From: Pedobacter schmidteae
GTDB taxonomy: Bacteria > Bacteroidota > Bacteroidia > Sphingobacteriales > Sphingobacteriaceae
Direction of reading: 5' to 3'
NCBI GenBank assembly: GCA_945901155.1
Contig: CAMDKO010000012.1
Span: 1 to 43,615 of the forward strand
Length of the DNA: 43,615 nucleotides
A program made the position numbers and the translations under genes. The notes under the pieces are model-generated. The model saw only the letters and a list, made by a program, of their open reading frames with translations. It made no database searches and was not told the origin of the DNA. This document shows, in pieces, positions 17,154-26,574 of the stretch; position 1 is the first letter of the stretch, and every line of letters starts with the position of its first letter.

Positions 17154-18463
17154 ATGCTGATGGTTTTTCTACCTATACTGTTATAATAATAGCCACTGTC
17201 AATCATTTTTTGCAAATCATATAAGTTCCGGCCGTCAAAAATAACTTTACTTTTCAAAAGTGACCCAACCCTGTCAAAATCAGGAGTTCTGAAAACCGAC
17301 CACTCTGTTACGATAACAAGTGCATCTGCATCTTTCAAAATATCATATTGATTCTCTCCAAAGTGAATTTTATCACCCACAACCTTTTTTACATTGCTCA
17401 TTGCCTCGGGATCAAATGCGCTTATAATCGCACCATCTTTGAGTAACTCCTCTAAAATATAAAGAGCAGGAGCTTCGCGGATATCATCTGTTTCAGGTTT
17501 AAATGCAAGACCCCAAATAGCAATTTTCTTTCCTTTAAGCTGTCCGCCATAGTACTTCCTCATTTTCTCAACTAATACCTTCCTTTGGATATCATTGACT
17601 TCCATGACAGATTCGAGAATTTTAAAATCATACTTATTCTCTCTTGCTGAATGTGCTAAAGCCTGGACATCTTTAGGAAAGCAACTGCCGCCATAACCTA
17701 CACCAGGGAATAAAAAGCGCTTCCCAATACGATCATCAGAGCCTATTCCTTTTCTAACGGCATCCACATCAGCCCCAACAAGCTCACACAGATTCGCAAT
17801 TTCATTCATAAATGTAATTTTTGTGGCTAGGAATGAATTTGCCGCATATTTAGTTAGTTCTGACGAACGAGCATCCATGAATATAATTGGGTTTCCCTGT
17901 CTAACATATGGGCCATACAACTCGGCCATTAGCTTTTGTGCTTTCACACTTTCTGTACCTACAACAACACGGTCTGGTTTCATAAAATCTTCAACCGCAA
18001 CCCCTTCGCGAAGGAATTCAGGATTCGAAACTACATCAACTTCAACCGAGGTATTGTCTTTGAAAACCTTAATCACTTTATCTGCAGTTCCAACTGGCAC
18101 AGTTGATTTAGTAACTATGACCTTATATTCTGTAATCAATTTTGCAATATCTTTTGCAGCTCCTAGAACATAACTGAGATCTGCTGCTCCATCGCCATTT
18201 GGTGGTGTAGGCAAGGCCAAATAAATGATTTGGGCATCTGAAATGGCATCTGCTAGATTGGTAGTAAATTTCAACCTTCCCTGGTCAATGTTTCTGTGAA
18301 AAAGCAAATCTAGGCCGGGCTCATATATGGGCAATTTAAATGCCTGCATCATTTTTACCTTTTCCTCATTAACGTCGACACAGGTAACTGTATTTCCTGT
18401 TTCTGCCAGGCATGTACCCGTTACTAAACCAACATATCCTGTACCTACAACTGCAATTTTCAT
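17150..18463 (-). CDS. ugd: UDP-glucose 6-dehydrogenase
   Basis: A 437-residue cytoplasmic enzyme that oxidises UDP-glucose twice with NAD to UDP-glucuronate. The N-terminal Rossmann motif is [16 protein letters not shown]. The catalytic Cys lies in [38 protein letters not shown] marks the C-terminal domain. Length is typical. It is the first gene of the leftward operon with UXS, galE and rfbB, divergent from the Kdo transferase gene. Confidence 0.95.
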   Translation of the reverse strand: MKIAVVGTGYVGLVTGTCLAETGNTVTCVDVNEEKVKMMQAFKLPIYEPGLDLLFHRNIDQGRLKFTTNLADAISDAQIIYLALPTPPNGDGAADLSYVLGAAKDIAKLITEYKVIVTKSTVPVGTADKVIKVFKDNTSVEVDVVSNPEFLREGVAVEDFMKPDRVVVGTESVKAQKLMAELYGPYVRQGNPIIFMDARSSELTKYAANSFLATKITFMNEIANLCELVGADVDAVRKGIGSDDRIGKRFLFPGVGYGGSCFPKDVQALAHSARENKYDFKILESVMEVNDIQRKVLVEKMRKYYGGQLKGKKIAIWGLAFKPETDDIREAPALYILEELLKDGAIISAFDPEAMSNVKKVVGDKIHFGENQYDILKDADALVIVTEWSVFRTPDFDRVGSLLKSKVIFDGRNLYDLQKMIDSGYYYNSIGRKTISI

Positions 18464-18656
18464 ACGTATTTTTTGTTTGTTATGCCCATGAATTTATGTC
18501 CGGCACCAGATTGGAAGACCTCCATTACCCATTTTATTTTTTAATTGAGTTTTACAGACAGTTAAGAGGCAAACCGCTGTTTTTCTCGCCTAAAAGAGAG
18601 GAGTAAAAATAAAAAATTAAATATTAACTTCGATGAAGAAATTAATTTAATTAAAA

Positions 18657-19904
18657 ATGCTTTTTTTATACAATGCTGGAATCTGCCTTTACACCCTACT
18701 GATCACACTTGTATCACTCAAAAATAAAAAAGCTGCCCAGTGGTTAAATGGGCGAAAAGGAATTCTGGAACGAATTGAAAGTAGTATTGATAAAAATAAA
18801 CGGTACGCCTGGTTTCACTTTGCTTCATTAGGAGAGTTTGAACAGGGCAGATCCGTTTTGGAAAAACTGAAGGCTGATTATCCAGGCACATCCATAGTTA
18901 TAACTTTCTTTTCGCCATCCGGATACGAGATCAGAAAAAACTATGCTTTGGCTGATCATGTTTTTTACCTACCCATAGATACTAGATACAATGCCAGGAA
19001 GTTTGTAAGCCTGATAAACCCCACTATTGCTGTTTTTACAAAATATGAATACTGGTATCACTATTTTGAAGCACTCCATGATCATAAAACCCCTCATTAC
19101 ATCATATCAGGAATATTCAGGAAAGATCAGGCATTTTTTAAATGGTACGGGAGTTTACATCGCAAAATGTTAAGCTGGGTTTCACATGTATTTGTTCAGA
19201 ATAAAGAAAGTAGAGAACTATTAGGACTCATTGGCATTAAGCAGGTGACGGTAAGCGGCGATACCCGATTCGATCGGGTAGAGTTTAATGCAAAAAACCC
19301 GATCAAAATCAAGGCTATTGAAGAATTCTGTGAAAGCGCCCCTGTTTTTATTGGTGGAAGTACCTGGCCGGATGATGAAAAAATAATTTCAAATTTAGTA
19401 CTGATGTATCCAAAATGGAAATTTATTATCGCTCCTCATGAAGTAAATACTGCCCGAATTGAGGGTATTGAGAAACAATTTCCAAACTCAGTTAAATTAT
19501 CATCAATTCAAAAGCAGGAGATTGAAATACAAACTAATGAAACTCCACAAGTTTTGATCATTGATAGCATCGGATTACTTTCTTCCATTTATCAATATGG
19601 GCATATAGCTTATATAGGTGGAGGATTTGGAGTGGGTATTCATAATACACTTGAAGCTGCAGCATTTGGCTTACCCCTTATTTTTGGACCAAATTATTCA
19701 ACATTTATAGAAGCTGTTGAACTAATAAAAAACGGATCTGCTTTTTCAGTCAATGACTCAAAACAATTAAATACCCAAATGGAACTACTTTCAAAGGAGG
19801 AAAACCGTATCAAAAGTGGATTAACTGCCCGAGAATATATAAGTAGTCATACTGGAGCTACAAAAAGTTTCTTGGATTATATTTACAAGAACGGTTTTAA
19901 TTGA
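18657..19904 (+). CDS. waaA: 3-deoxy-D-manno-octulosonic acid transferase
   Basis: A 415-residue GT-B glycosyltransferase that adds Kdo from CMP-Kdo to lipid A at the inner membrane. An N-terminal hydrophobic anchor (about 1-22) precedes the catalytic WFHFASLGEFEQG with its essential Glu. ITFFSPSGYEIRKN, KYEYWYHYFEAL and the C-terminal YIGGGFGVGIHNTLEAAAFG-like nucleotide-binding segment are WaaA/KdtA hallmarks. Its stop is 1 nt from the stop of the convergent ferrochelatase gene. Kdo addition implies a Gram-negative outer membrane with lipid A. Confidence 0.93.
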   Translation: MLFLYNAGICLYTLLITLVSLKNKKAAQWLNGRKGILERIESSIDKNKRYAWFHFASLGEFEQGRSVLEKLKADYPGTSIVITFFSPSGYEIRKNYALADHVFYLPIDTRYNARKFVSLINPTIAVFTKYEYWYHYFEALHDHKTPHYIISGIFRKDQAFFKWYGSLHRKMLSWVSHVFVQNKESRELLGLIGIKQVTVSGDTRFDRVEFNAKNPIKIKAIEEFCESAPVFIGGSTWPDDEKIISNLVLMYPKWKFIIAPHEVNTARIEGIEKQFPNSVKLSSIQKQEIEIQTNETPQVLIIDSIGLLSSIYQYGHIAYIGGGFGVGIHNTLEAAAFGLPLIFGPNYSTFIEAVELIKNGSAFSVNDSKQLNTQMELLSKEENRIKSGLTAREYISSHTGATKSFLDYIYKNGFN

Positions 19905-19905
19905 T

Positions 19906-20922
19906 CTAGCCTTTAACCAGGCCTTCTAAAGAGTCGATCCATAAAGGATGATCATTCAAGCTTTCTACCAGCTGCACATGTTCACCACCCATTTCCTTAA
20001 ATTCATCGCCATACTCAACAGAAACCTCGTAAACAGTTTCAAGGCAATCTGCGACAAAGGCAGGGCAGAATACAAGTAATCTTTTAACCCCTTTTTTTGC
20101 CAACTCTTCAATTACAACACTTGTATAAGGCTGAACCCATGGATCTTTTCCAAGACGTGATTGAAAACAAACCGAATATTTTTCCTTTGGCAATTCCAGT
20201 TTTTCAGCGATTAGTCGTGCGGTATCATGACACTGGGCAGAGTAACAAAATTTATTATTTTCAATCAGTACCGAGCAGCAATTTTCAACCTTCTGACAGT
20301 GCAACTTAGAATGGTCTGATTTGCGAAGCTGTCTTTGGGGTAAGCCGTGGAAACTAAATAAAATATGATCATACGTTTCGGGCTGATGCTTTCTACCATT
20401 ATCAGAAAAAGCCTCGATCATTCGTTCATCATCATGAAATGAATTAATGAATGAAATATTTGGAATGGTTTGCCACTTTCTGACTAGTTTCATTACTTTA
20501 TCCATTACCGAGCCTGTACTAGCAGAAGCGTAATGAGGAAACATGGGTATAACTTTTATACTGTTAACCTGTGCTTCTTTCAACAATTTTAAAGCACTCT
20601 CAATAGAAGGGTTTTGATAACGCATGGCCAGCTCAACATGGTAATCTTCACCTAAGCGCTGCTGCAAAAGATCTTTTTGAATAATGCTATAGTGCATCAA
20701 TGGAGAACCTGTAGTATCAGACCATATTGCCTTATATAATTTAGCAGATTTTGGTCCGCGGAAAGGGACAATGATTCCTTTTACCAGTATAGCCCGTAAA
20801 ACAAGGGGTACGTCTATTACCCTTCCATCCATTAAAAATTCTCCCAGATAGGTTCTGACATCACTCGTTGAGGGACTGTTAGGAGTACCTAAATTTACCA
20901 ACAAAACACCTTGCTTACCCAT
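19906..20922 (-). CDS. hemH: Ferrochelatase
   Basis: Inserts iron into a porphyrin, the last step of haem synthesis. KQGVLLVNLGTPNSPS at the start, DHILFSFHGLPQRQLRKSD with the active-site His, CFQSRLGKDPWVQPYT and CPAFVADCLETVYEVS with the catalytic Glu are all present. The frame can extend to a TTG at 20943, but the ATG at 20922 gives the usual start just before the first beta strand, so I use it (338 aa). It lies 86 nt downstream of crtW and may be read from the carotenoid operon. Confidence 0.94.
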   Translation of the reverse strand: MGKQGVLLVNLGTPNSPSTSDVRTYLGEFLMDGRVIDVPLVLRAILVKGIIVPFRGPKSAKLYKAIWSDTTGSPLMHYSIIQKDLLQQRLGEDYHVELAMRYQNPSIESALKLLKEAQVNSIKVIPMFPHYASASTGSVMDKVMKLVRKWQTIPNISFINSFHDDERMIEAFSDNGRKHQPETYDHILFSFHGLPQRQLRKSDHSKLHCQKVENCCSVLIENNKFCYSAQCHDTARLIAEKLELPKEKYSVCFQSRLGKDPWVQPYTSVVIEELAKKGVKRLLVFCPAFVADCLETVYEVSVEYGDEFKEMGGEHVQLVESLNDHPLWIDSLEGLVKG

Positions 20923-21008
20923 ATATTTATTAAAGAAAGTCAAAGATAGTCTTACAGATCATTAGTTGGAAATGCTTCATTCCATTTGACTTAAAAGAAA
21001 CAATTGTT

Positions 21009-21686
21009 TTACGAATTTTTCAGTTCCCATAATCTCCACCAGGGTGTTCCGGGCGAATCATGATGCTCAAAGTGGTAACCAAAAAAATAACAGGTGAGAA
21101 AAGCAAGAATATGATTTTTTCTTTGTGAGCTTGATTGATGCTTATTGGCATGTTCCCCATGATGAGGAAGCCAGGTGCCAAAATAAAATAATTGGATTGT
21201 GCTTAAAAGTGAAGGTAGTACCCAAAACAAAAATAAATTGAGCTCAGGCACCCATATTTTTAATAAATTAAAGATCGATGCCATTAGCACAACCTGCCAC
21301 CAGGAAAGATATTGTTTAATAAAGTTAAGATACCAAATAAAAAAGTTTCCTTCCGAGTAATCCGGGTCCTTGTCTGTATGAACATATTGGTGATGCTCAT
21401 GATGTTTGGTATATAGACTACTAAATGGAAAACAGGCGTACAAGGCAGTACAAAGTTGACCGATTAGCTTATTAAGTTTTGGATTGGGGGAAACCGTACT
21501 ATGCATTGCATCGTGCGCCGTAATAAAGAGTCCGGTATATAAATGCATTTGAACCAGAATCAATGCATAAAGGAGTGGATTTTTAAAATTAATCTCCCAA
21601 TTCATCAGAAAAAAAATACTTAGAAACCAGAGGCAGATAATTATAAAAGCAATAATAACCCCTGTTTTTGACTGATTAACTAGCAT
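21009..21686 (-). CDS. crtW: Beta-carotene ketolase, CrtW type
   Basis: A membrane di-iron oxygenase of the fatty-acid-desaturase-like family that puts a keto group at C-4 of a beta-ionone ring. The histidine boxes are HDAMH (58-62), KHHEHHQYVH (about 94-103) with HTDKDPDY, FGTWLPHHGEH and GYHFEHHDSPGTPWWRL near the C terminus. This set is typical of CrtW rather than of lipid desaturases. Four or so membrane helices are evident. The open frame runs to an ATG at 21767, 67 nt inside ispH. The ATG at 21686 starts in front of the first helix and gives 225 aa, so I choose it. A lipid desaturase is the main alternative. Confidence 0.8.
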   Translation of the reverse strand: MLVNQSKTGVIIAFIIICLWFLSIFFLMNWEINFKNPLLYALILVQMHLYTGLFITAHDAMHSTVSPNPKLNKLIGQLCTALYACFPFSSLYTKHHEHHQYVHTDKDPDYSEGNFFIWYLNFIKQYLSWWQVVLMASIFNLLKIWVPELNLFLFWVLPSLLSTIQLFYFGTWLPHHGEHANKHQSSSQRKNHILAFLTCYFFGYHFEHHDSPGTPWWRLWELKNS

Positions 21687-21700
21687 CGGCTGAGCAAATT

Positions 21701-22549
21701 TCAATATTCTTGAAGAGTAGATTTTACTCTTTCCATTAACCACATTGGAGTAGATGTAGCTCCACATATTCCAACCTTATCTGCAGGAGTAAACATTCCT
21801 AAATCTAATTCTTGTTCACTACTAACAAAATAGGTGTTCGGATTAAATTGCTTGCAAACCTCAAAAAGAACTTTTCCATTAGACGATTTCTTACCAGAAA
21901 CAAATACAATTTTATCGTAACTGATGACAAATTTTCTTAAGTCTTCATATCTGTTTGAAACCTGCCTGCAGATTGTGTCATTCGCTTTGATATCGTAGCC
22001 ACGTTTAATCAGTTCATCTTTTATCTCATAGAACTTATCTGTACTTTTGGTGGTTTGACTATACAGGGTAAATTTTTGTGGAAGATCAACATTATCAAGC
22101 TCTGCAATATCTTGGAATACAAGCGCTTCATTATTGGTCTGACCTTGCAAGCCAATCACCTCGGCATGCCCATGTTTACCAAAAATTAAAACCTTTTCCT
22201 TAAGATCGTACGTATTTTTTATTCTGTTCTGCAACTTTAAAACCACCGGACAAGAAGCATCGATCAGAGTTATATTATTATCAAGGGCCAGACGATAGGT
22301 TTCAGGTGCTTCGCCATGAGCACGAATCAAAACTTTCTCGTTTCTTATGTTGAGAAGATCTTCATGCGAAATGATTTTAAGCCCTTTTAATTTCAAACGG
22401 CTTACTTCTTCATCATTGTGAACAATGTCTCCAAGGCAGTAGAGATACCCGTCTTCATCTAGGATCTCTTCAGCCATATCAATCGCATAAACTACTCCAA
22501 AACAAAAGCCTGAATCAGTATCGATTGTTATGTCAAGATTATATTTCAT
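21701..22549 (-). CDS. ispH: 4-hydroxy-3-methylbut-2-enyl diphosphate reductase
   Basis: The last enzyme of the MEP isoprenoid pathway, making IPP and DMAPP with a [4Fe-4S] cluster. The three cluster cysteines are Cys16 (SGFCFGV), Cys100 (DASCPVV) and Cys194 (TICRQVSNRYEDL). The catalytic region KHGHAEVIG is intact, as are KSSNGKVLFEVCK and GATSTPMWLMERV. At 282 aa it is a typical length. Its position among carotenoid genes links precursor supply to pigment synthesis. A promoter-like box lies upstream in the 64-nt gap after cruF. Confidence 0.95.
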   Translation of the reverse strand: MKYNLDITIDTDSGFCFGVVYAIDMAEEILDEDGYLYCLGDIVHNDEEVSRLKLKGLKIISHEDLLNIRNEKVLIRAHGEAPETYRLALDNNITLIDASCPVVLKLQNRIKNTYDLKEKVLIFGKHGHAEVIGLQGQTNNEALVFQDIAELDNVDLPQKFTLYSQTTKSTDKFYEIKDELIKRGYDIKANDTICRQVSNRYEDLRKFVISYDKIVFVSGKKSSNGKVLFEVCKQFNPNTYFVSSEQELDLGMFTPADKVGICGATSTPMWLMERVKSTLQEY

Positions 22550-22593
22550 TAGCTAAGCTTAATTCTTTTTTTGGCCAGAAAGTTTTTGGTTTA

Positions 22594-22601
22594 CAAAAAT
22601 A
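22594..22601 (-). promoter_or_regulatory. Bacteroidota-type -7 box (TATTTTTG) upstream of ispH
   Basis: On the minus strand TATTTTTG matches TAnnTTTG exactly, about 45 nt before the ispH ATG. TTTG sequences occur 15 and 22 nt further upstream, one of which could serve as the -33 element. If real, ispH, crtW and possibly hemH can be transcribed independently of crtD-cruF. Confidence 0.45.
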
Positions 22602-22613
22602 CTAAATAGTTTA

Positions 22614-23252
22614 TCACAAAGCCCAAAAATTCAATACTAGGAAAAATACTAATTGAGCAAAAAGCAATGCAATCGCAGCTTTGTTTTGTTTTTGAAAGTC
22701 AAGCCTTCTAAAAATCCATAATAATAAGCAAGAAAATAGATACCATCCCAAGTAGTTTTGCAATGGAATTTTACCTCCAGCCCAAGACCAGTAATTAAAT
22801 CTTATTGCGATGGGCTCAATTAAAAAATCAAGGCTTAAAAGTACTAAAGCGCCTATTAAGCAAAAAAATAAAGCATTCTTTATTTTAAATTGTTCAAGAA
22901 AAACACCAGTACAATAGACCAATATTAACCAGTTGACACCGATAAGAAGAGGAGTTGAGAATAGCTTAAAACCTAAGGCTTTGCCATAGGTGTATGAACC
23001 GAAAATAAGGCCTGTATTGACTCCGATTACCTCTATGAAAAAGCCTGCCAGGTAAACAATGATTGCAAAGTTCCTGATATTTAAAGAAAAATCATTCGTG
23101 CTAATAACCAGCAAACTAAGCATTAACAATAAATGAAAAGGAACGAGAACTATGAAAAGCTTTTCCAGCTCTGAGTTTAAAAAACCATATAAGCCCACCA
23201 GGTGAAACATCACGATGAAAATACTGCAAATGATAGTTTTGTTCAGTTTCAT
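22614..23252 (-). CDS. cruF: Carotenoid 1,2-hydratase, CruF type
   Basis: A 212-residue integral membrane protein with about seven hydrophobic helices. The signature GFFIEVIGVNTGLIFGSYTYG and LLIGVNWLILVYCTG match the CruF/DUF422 family, which adds water to the terminal double bond of a psi end group to give a 1'-hydroxy carotenoid. The frame extends to a TTG at 23276, but an ATG at 23252 overlaps the glycosyltransferase stop in an ATGA junction, so that is the start. Neighbouring crtD would act next on its product. Confidence 0.85.
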   Translation of the reverse strand: MKLNKTIICSIFIVMFHLVGLYGFLNSELEKLFIVLVPFHLLLMLSLLVISTNDFSLNIRNFAIIVYLAGFFIEVIGVNTGLIFGSYTYGKALGFKLFSTPLLIGVNWLILVYCTGVFLEQFKIKNALFFCLIGALVLLSLDFLIEPIAIRFNYWSWAGGKIPLQNYLGWYLFSCLLLWIFRRLDFQKQNKAAIALLFAQLVFFLVLNFWAL

Positions 23253-24340
23253 TGTCTTATTGCCCGCCCTTTCCAAACGATAGTTTTAGTAAAGTGTTTT
23301 TTTACAGCGATTACAGAGATGAATACCATACAAAGTAATTGCAATGGATGGAGAAGCACATTTTGCCATACACTTTGTCTGGCAGAAAGTGATATCATTA
23401 CCCTGCTTAAAACAATCAAAGATAGGGCAAAGAGACCTAAATCAGGGCTCAAAAAAAAGGCAATTGCAATCGGCCCCATTACAACAAGCAGCAAATAAAG
23501 AAAAAGCCCAAGCACATTATTATTAAATCCGGCTAGAAAATTCTTACTAAAACCATCAACGGCTTCGCTAAAGCTTTTATACATCCTGCAATTTATGAAC
23601 CCGTTAGCCAACAATGCTTCACCATTATATCCAAAACCTTTGATCAGTTTCATGATCTCCACATCTTCAACAACCTGATGTTTTACCTGCTCATGCCATT
23701 GATTCTGCTTGTAGTGTTCTCCATCAAACATCATAAACTGTCCACTTGCGGCTGAAAATGAGGAATTTTTTGAAAGCCTGACCAATCTGAGGGGCAATAG
23801 ATTTAACAATACAAAATGCATGAGAGGCACAACCAGACGTTCACCCCAAGTTAGCATGATTTGATCAGTAAAAAGACTTAACAAGCTTAATTGATTTAGT
23901 TTCATGCGATGAATAGAATTATTAATCAAGCCATCAGAAATGGTTTCATCAGCATCCAAAAAAATCAAGTACTTGCCATGAGCGGCCTTGGCCAACTGGA
24001 AGCAGGCAAAATTTTTTCCGAGCCAGCCTTTGGGAAGAGGGGCACCTGGCAAAAGTTTGAAACGTTTATGCTGATCACAAAAATCCTGACAAACTTGAGA
24101 AGTACGATCAGTAGAATTATCATCAAGAATGATAACCTCATAGTTCTGATAATTTTGTATGCTGATGGAATGAAGCAACTGCTGTATATCAGCTTCTTCA
24201 TTTCGTGCAGGTATCAGTATGGAGACGAAATCGTCATACTGCCTAAACGAATTTGTTAGCTTTGGATTCGATAAAAAATTAAACAGAGTAACCGTAAACC
24301 GCAGAACTAAAAAGAAGAAAATCAGGTAAATTAGTATCAT
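23249..24340 (-). CDS. Family 2 glycosyltransferase, probable carotenoid glycosyltransferase (CruC-like)
   Basis: A 363-residue membrane-anchored GT2. An N-terminal helix (about 1-20) precedes VSILIPARNEEADIQQLL and ILDDNSTDRTSQ. The DxD motif lies in LIFLDADETISDGL. Two C-terminal hydrophobic segments follow. GT2 enzymes next to cruF and an acyltransferase resemble CruC of green sulfur bacteria, which glycosylates the 1'-hydroxyl of carotenoids. I infer that role from context; the sequence alone only shows a GT2. It is 2 nt downstream of the acyltransferase gene and overlaps cruF by 4 nt. Confidence 0.75.
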   Translation of the reverse strand: MILIYLIFFFLVLRFTVTLFNFLSNPKLTNSFRQYDDFVSILIPARNEEADIQQLLHSISIQNYQNYEVIILDDNSTDRTSQVCQDFCDQHKRFKLLPGAPLPKGWLGKNFACFQLAKAAHGKYLIFLDADETISDGLINNSIHRMKLNQLSLLSLFTDQIMLTWGERLVVPLMHFVLLNLLPLRLVRLSKNSSFSAASGQFMMFDGEHYKQNQWHEQVKHQVVEDVEIMKLIKGFGYNGEALLANGFINCRMYKSFSEAVDGFSKNFLAGFNNNVLGLFLYLLLVVMGPIAIAFFLSPDLGLFALSLIVLSRVMISLSARQSVWQNVLLHPLQLLCMVFISVIAVKKHFTKTIVWKGRAIRQ

Positions 24341-24342
24341 TC

Positions 24343-24966
24343 TTAAACGGCAGCCGCGGTTTGATTTTGCCGCGATAATTCATAATGTTTATTAAAGGCG
24401 CTTTTAATTAATTGCAGGCTTGTAAACTCAGCCCCTTCCCACTCCTGCAAAAAACAGTTAATAGTAGGCTTACGATTTTCAAAATAATCAGTAAAACTAG
24501 CTGCAAATATATACTGGAAAGTTTTTGAAGAAATATTTATCAAATTCATCAAGCCCTTTTCAAATTGTATTTGTTCTACATGACCTGAATATAGCTTCCC
24601 TTGCGGGAAGATGAGAACCAAATTTTTGGGATCATCCAGTAAATGACCTGCGTATTCGAGTGTTTCAATTATACTCCTTGAATTCTTTTTTACTGAAAAA
24701 CTGCCAAGATACTTCATGAACCAAACCTTCTGATAGTTTTCCTGGGTGATCATCACATGAAAATTTTTTCTGAAATAGAGACGGTTGATTTGAAAAAGAA
24801 CAAATCCATCCCACCAAGAAAAGTGATTGGCTATTAACAGAATCGACTTGCTCTGATCAATACTGATTTTATTGAATTTCAGTTCTTGAAAATCAGATTT
24901 AATAATTCTGTTTATATACCAAGAAAAGAATTTAAAAACTATCCAATTTTTGCGCGGTTCAAGCAT
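24343..24966 (-). CDS. PlsC-like acyltransferase, probable carotenoid glycoside acyltransferase (CruD-like role)
   Basis: A 207-residue lysophospholipid-acyltransferase-fold protein. The catalytic HX4D motif is NHFSWWDGF (His48, Asp53), and FPQGKLYSG corresponds to the substrate-binding block usually written FPEGTRS. Adjacent glycosyltransferase and carotenoid genes suggest that it esterifies the sugar of a carotenoid glycoside with a fatty acid. A phospholipid-synthesis role remains possible. It is followed by the GT2 gene with a 2-nt gap. Confidence 0.75.
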   Translation of the reverse strand: MLEPRKNWIVFKFFSWYINRIIKSDFQELKFNKISIDQSKSILLIANHFSWWDGFVLFQINRLYFRKNFHVMITQENYQKVWFMKYLGSFSVKKNSRSIIETLEYAGHLLDDPKNLVLIFPQGKLYSGHVEQIQFEKGLMNLINISSKTFQYIFAASFTDYFENRKPTINCFLQEWEGAEFTSLQLIKSAFNKHYELSRQNQTAAAV

Positions 24967-25028
24967 ACGTTAAAGTAATCATTTTTTAGCATTTTGAAAA
25001 TTCCCGGAACACTTGACAAAAGCATATT

Positions 25029-26489
25029 TTATTTTATCAAACCCTCTACAATTTTTGCTGACAACAAGGCAAGGGGTATCCCACCACCGGGGTGCACACT
25101 TCCACCTACAAAAAATAAATTTTCAATTTTTGATGAAAAATTTGCGTGCCTTAAAAAAGCTGAGAATTGACTGTTGGAACTGCTACCATAAAGTGACCCC
25201 TGATAAGAAAATGTTTTCGAGTCGATGCTTCTTGGATCCAAAATTGCCTCGCAAACGATCAGCTTGCTTACATCTAAACCAAGTATTTTAGATAATTTCT
25301 CAATGATATTTTTGCGGGCCTCAATGATTAAAACATCCCAATCCTGCCCTGTATTAGCGGGCACATTGATCATTGTAAACCAGTTTTCGGATCCTACAGG
25401 TGCATCTTCTACTTTATTTTTGGAACTTATATTTACATAGATAGTAGGATCATTATAAATTATTTTATCGTCCCATATCTTTTTAAATTCTTCTCTATAA
25501 TCTTCTGTAAAAAAGATATTATGTAGTTCAAGCTCGGAAAAAGACCTATTGATACCCCAGTAAAAGATCAGGGCAGAACTGCTGCGTTCCTGCTGTTTAA
25601 TACGATCGGGAACTTCGAATCCTTTTAACAATTTTTGGTAAGTATACCAGATATCCATATTGGAAATCACAAGGTCTGCAGGATAGCTTAGACCCTTGAC
25701 CTTTACACCAGAAACCTGATCGTTATTCAATTCTATCTCGTCAACATAACTATTGAAATTGAATTTTACACCCAAATCAATCGCAAGTTTTACCAGTGAA
25801 CTAGCTATTGAATACATACCCCCAACGGGGAAATAAGCTCCAAAATGCTGTTCAAAATGAGGTATAACATTTAATGTTGCCGGAGCTTTATAAGGATTAG
25901 AACCGTTATATGTTGCATAGCGATTAAAAAAACGAATTGTTTTATAATCTTTAAAATTAGCCTCAATGGCTTGATTCATTGACCGAAATGCATCAATTTC
26001 AGAAAATCGGAGTAAAGATTTAAAGGTCTTCCAATTAAAATAACTACTGAACTTATGCAATGATCTTTGAAGGAATACAGCGTTTGTGATTTCGTAGATA
26101 TCTTTACTTTTTTCAAGGAATTTGATAACAGATTCAGCGCTATCCTTCGTTTTTTCAGCTATTTCTTCAGAGAATTTAGTTCGATCTGCAAATGCACTGA
26201 TGCGAGTGCCATCTTCATAGAAATAATTGCAGACAGTTTCGAGCTTTTCATATTGGAAATAATCTGCTGAATTTTTACCCGCCAGGGTAAAAAGTTCATC
26301 AACGTATTGAGGCATTGTAAACAAACTTGGACCTGTATCAAATCGGAAATCACCCAAATTGAGTTCGGAAAGCTTACCACCTGCTAAAGAACCCGCTTCA
26401 AAGACCTCTACCTGATATCCTTTTATAACCAGACGAATTGCAGAAGCAATACCGGCAATACCTGCACCAATTACAATGGCTTTAGACAT
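25029..26489 (-). CDS. crtD: CrtI-family carotenoid desaturase, probable 1-hydroxycarotenoid 3,4-desaturase (CrtD)
   Basis: A 486-residue FAD-dependent desaturase. The N-terminal FAD motif is IGAGIAGIASA, followed by EAGSLAGGKLSE and FDTGPSLFTMP. The CrtI-type C-terminal signature is FVGGSVHPGGGIPLALLSAK. YATYNGSNPYKAPATLNVIPHFE and the placement beside cruF favour CrtD, which desaturates C3-C4 of 1-hydroxy carotenoids, over a phytoene desaturase. A CrtI assignment is the main alternative. It is the first gene of the carotenoid group, 62 nt from the acyltransferase gene and 85 nt from the PBP gene upstream. Confidence 0.8.
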   Translation of the reverse strand: MSKAIVIGAGIAGIASAIRLVIKGYQVEVFEAGSLAGGKLSELNLGDFRFDTGPSLFTMPQYVDELFTLAGKNSADYFQYEKLETVCNYFYEDGTRISAFADRTKFSEEIAEKTKDSAESVIKFLEKSKDIYEITNAVFLQRSLHKFSSYFNWKTFKSLLRFSEIDAFRSMNQAIEANFKDYKTIRFFNRYATYNGSNPYKAPATLNVIPHFEQHFGAYFPVGGMYSIASSLVKLAIDLGVKFNFNSYVDEIELNNDQVSGVKVKGLSYPADLVISNMDIWYTYQKLLKGFEVPDRIKQQERSSSALIFYWGINRSFSELELHNIFFTEDYREEFKKIWDDKIIYNDPTIYVNISSKNKVEDAPVGSENWFTMINVPANTGQDWDVLIIEARKNIIEKLSKILGLDVSKLIVCEAILDPRSIDSKTFSYQGSLYGSSSNSQFSAFLRHANFSSKIENLFFVGGSVHPGGGIPLALLSAKIVEGLIK

Positions 26490-26574
26490 AGTACGAAATT
26501 ACAGTATTTCAATCTCCTTTAAATAAGAACAAAGAAAAATGACGGGATTATTTCAAAACGATTTCTGCAAACTA

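Noticed and set aside
18412-18606. 64-residue ORF between ugd and the Kdo transferase gene
   Set aside because: It overlaps the start of ugd on the opposite strand, has no recognisable feature and the region looks like a divergent promoter space.
20923-20943. TTG start for ferrochelatase
   Set aside because: The ATG at 20922 matches the usual family start immediately before the first strand.
21687-21767. Upstream ATG for the carotenoid ketolase
   Set aside because: It lies 67 nt inside ispH and adds a non-conserved basic stretch; the ATG at 21686 precedes the first membrane helix.
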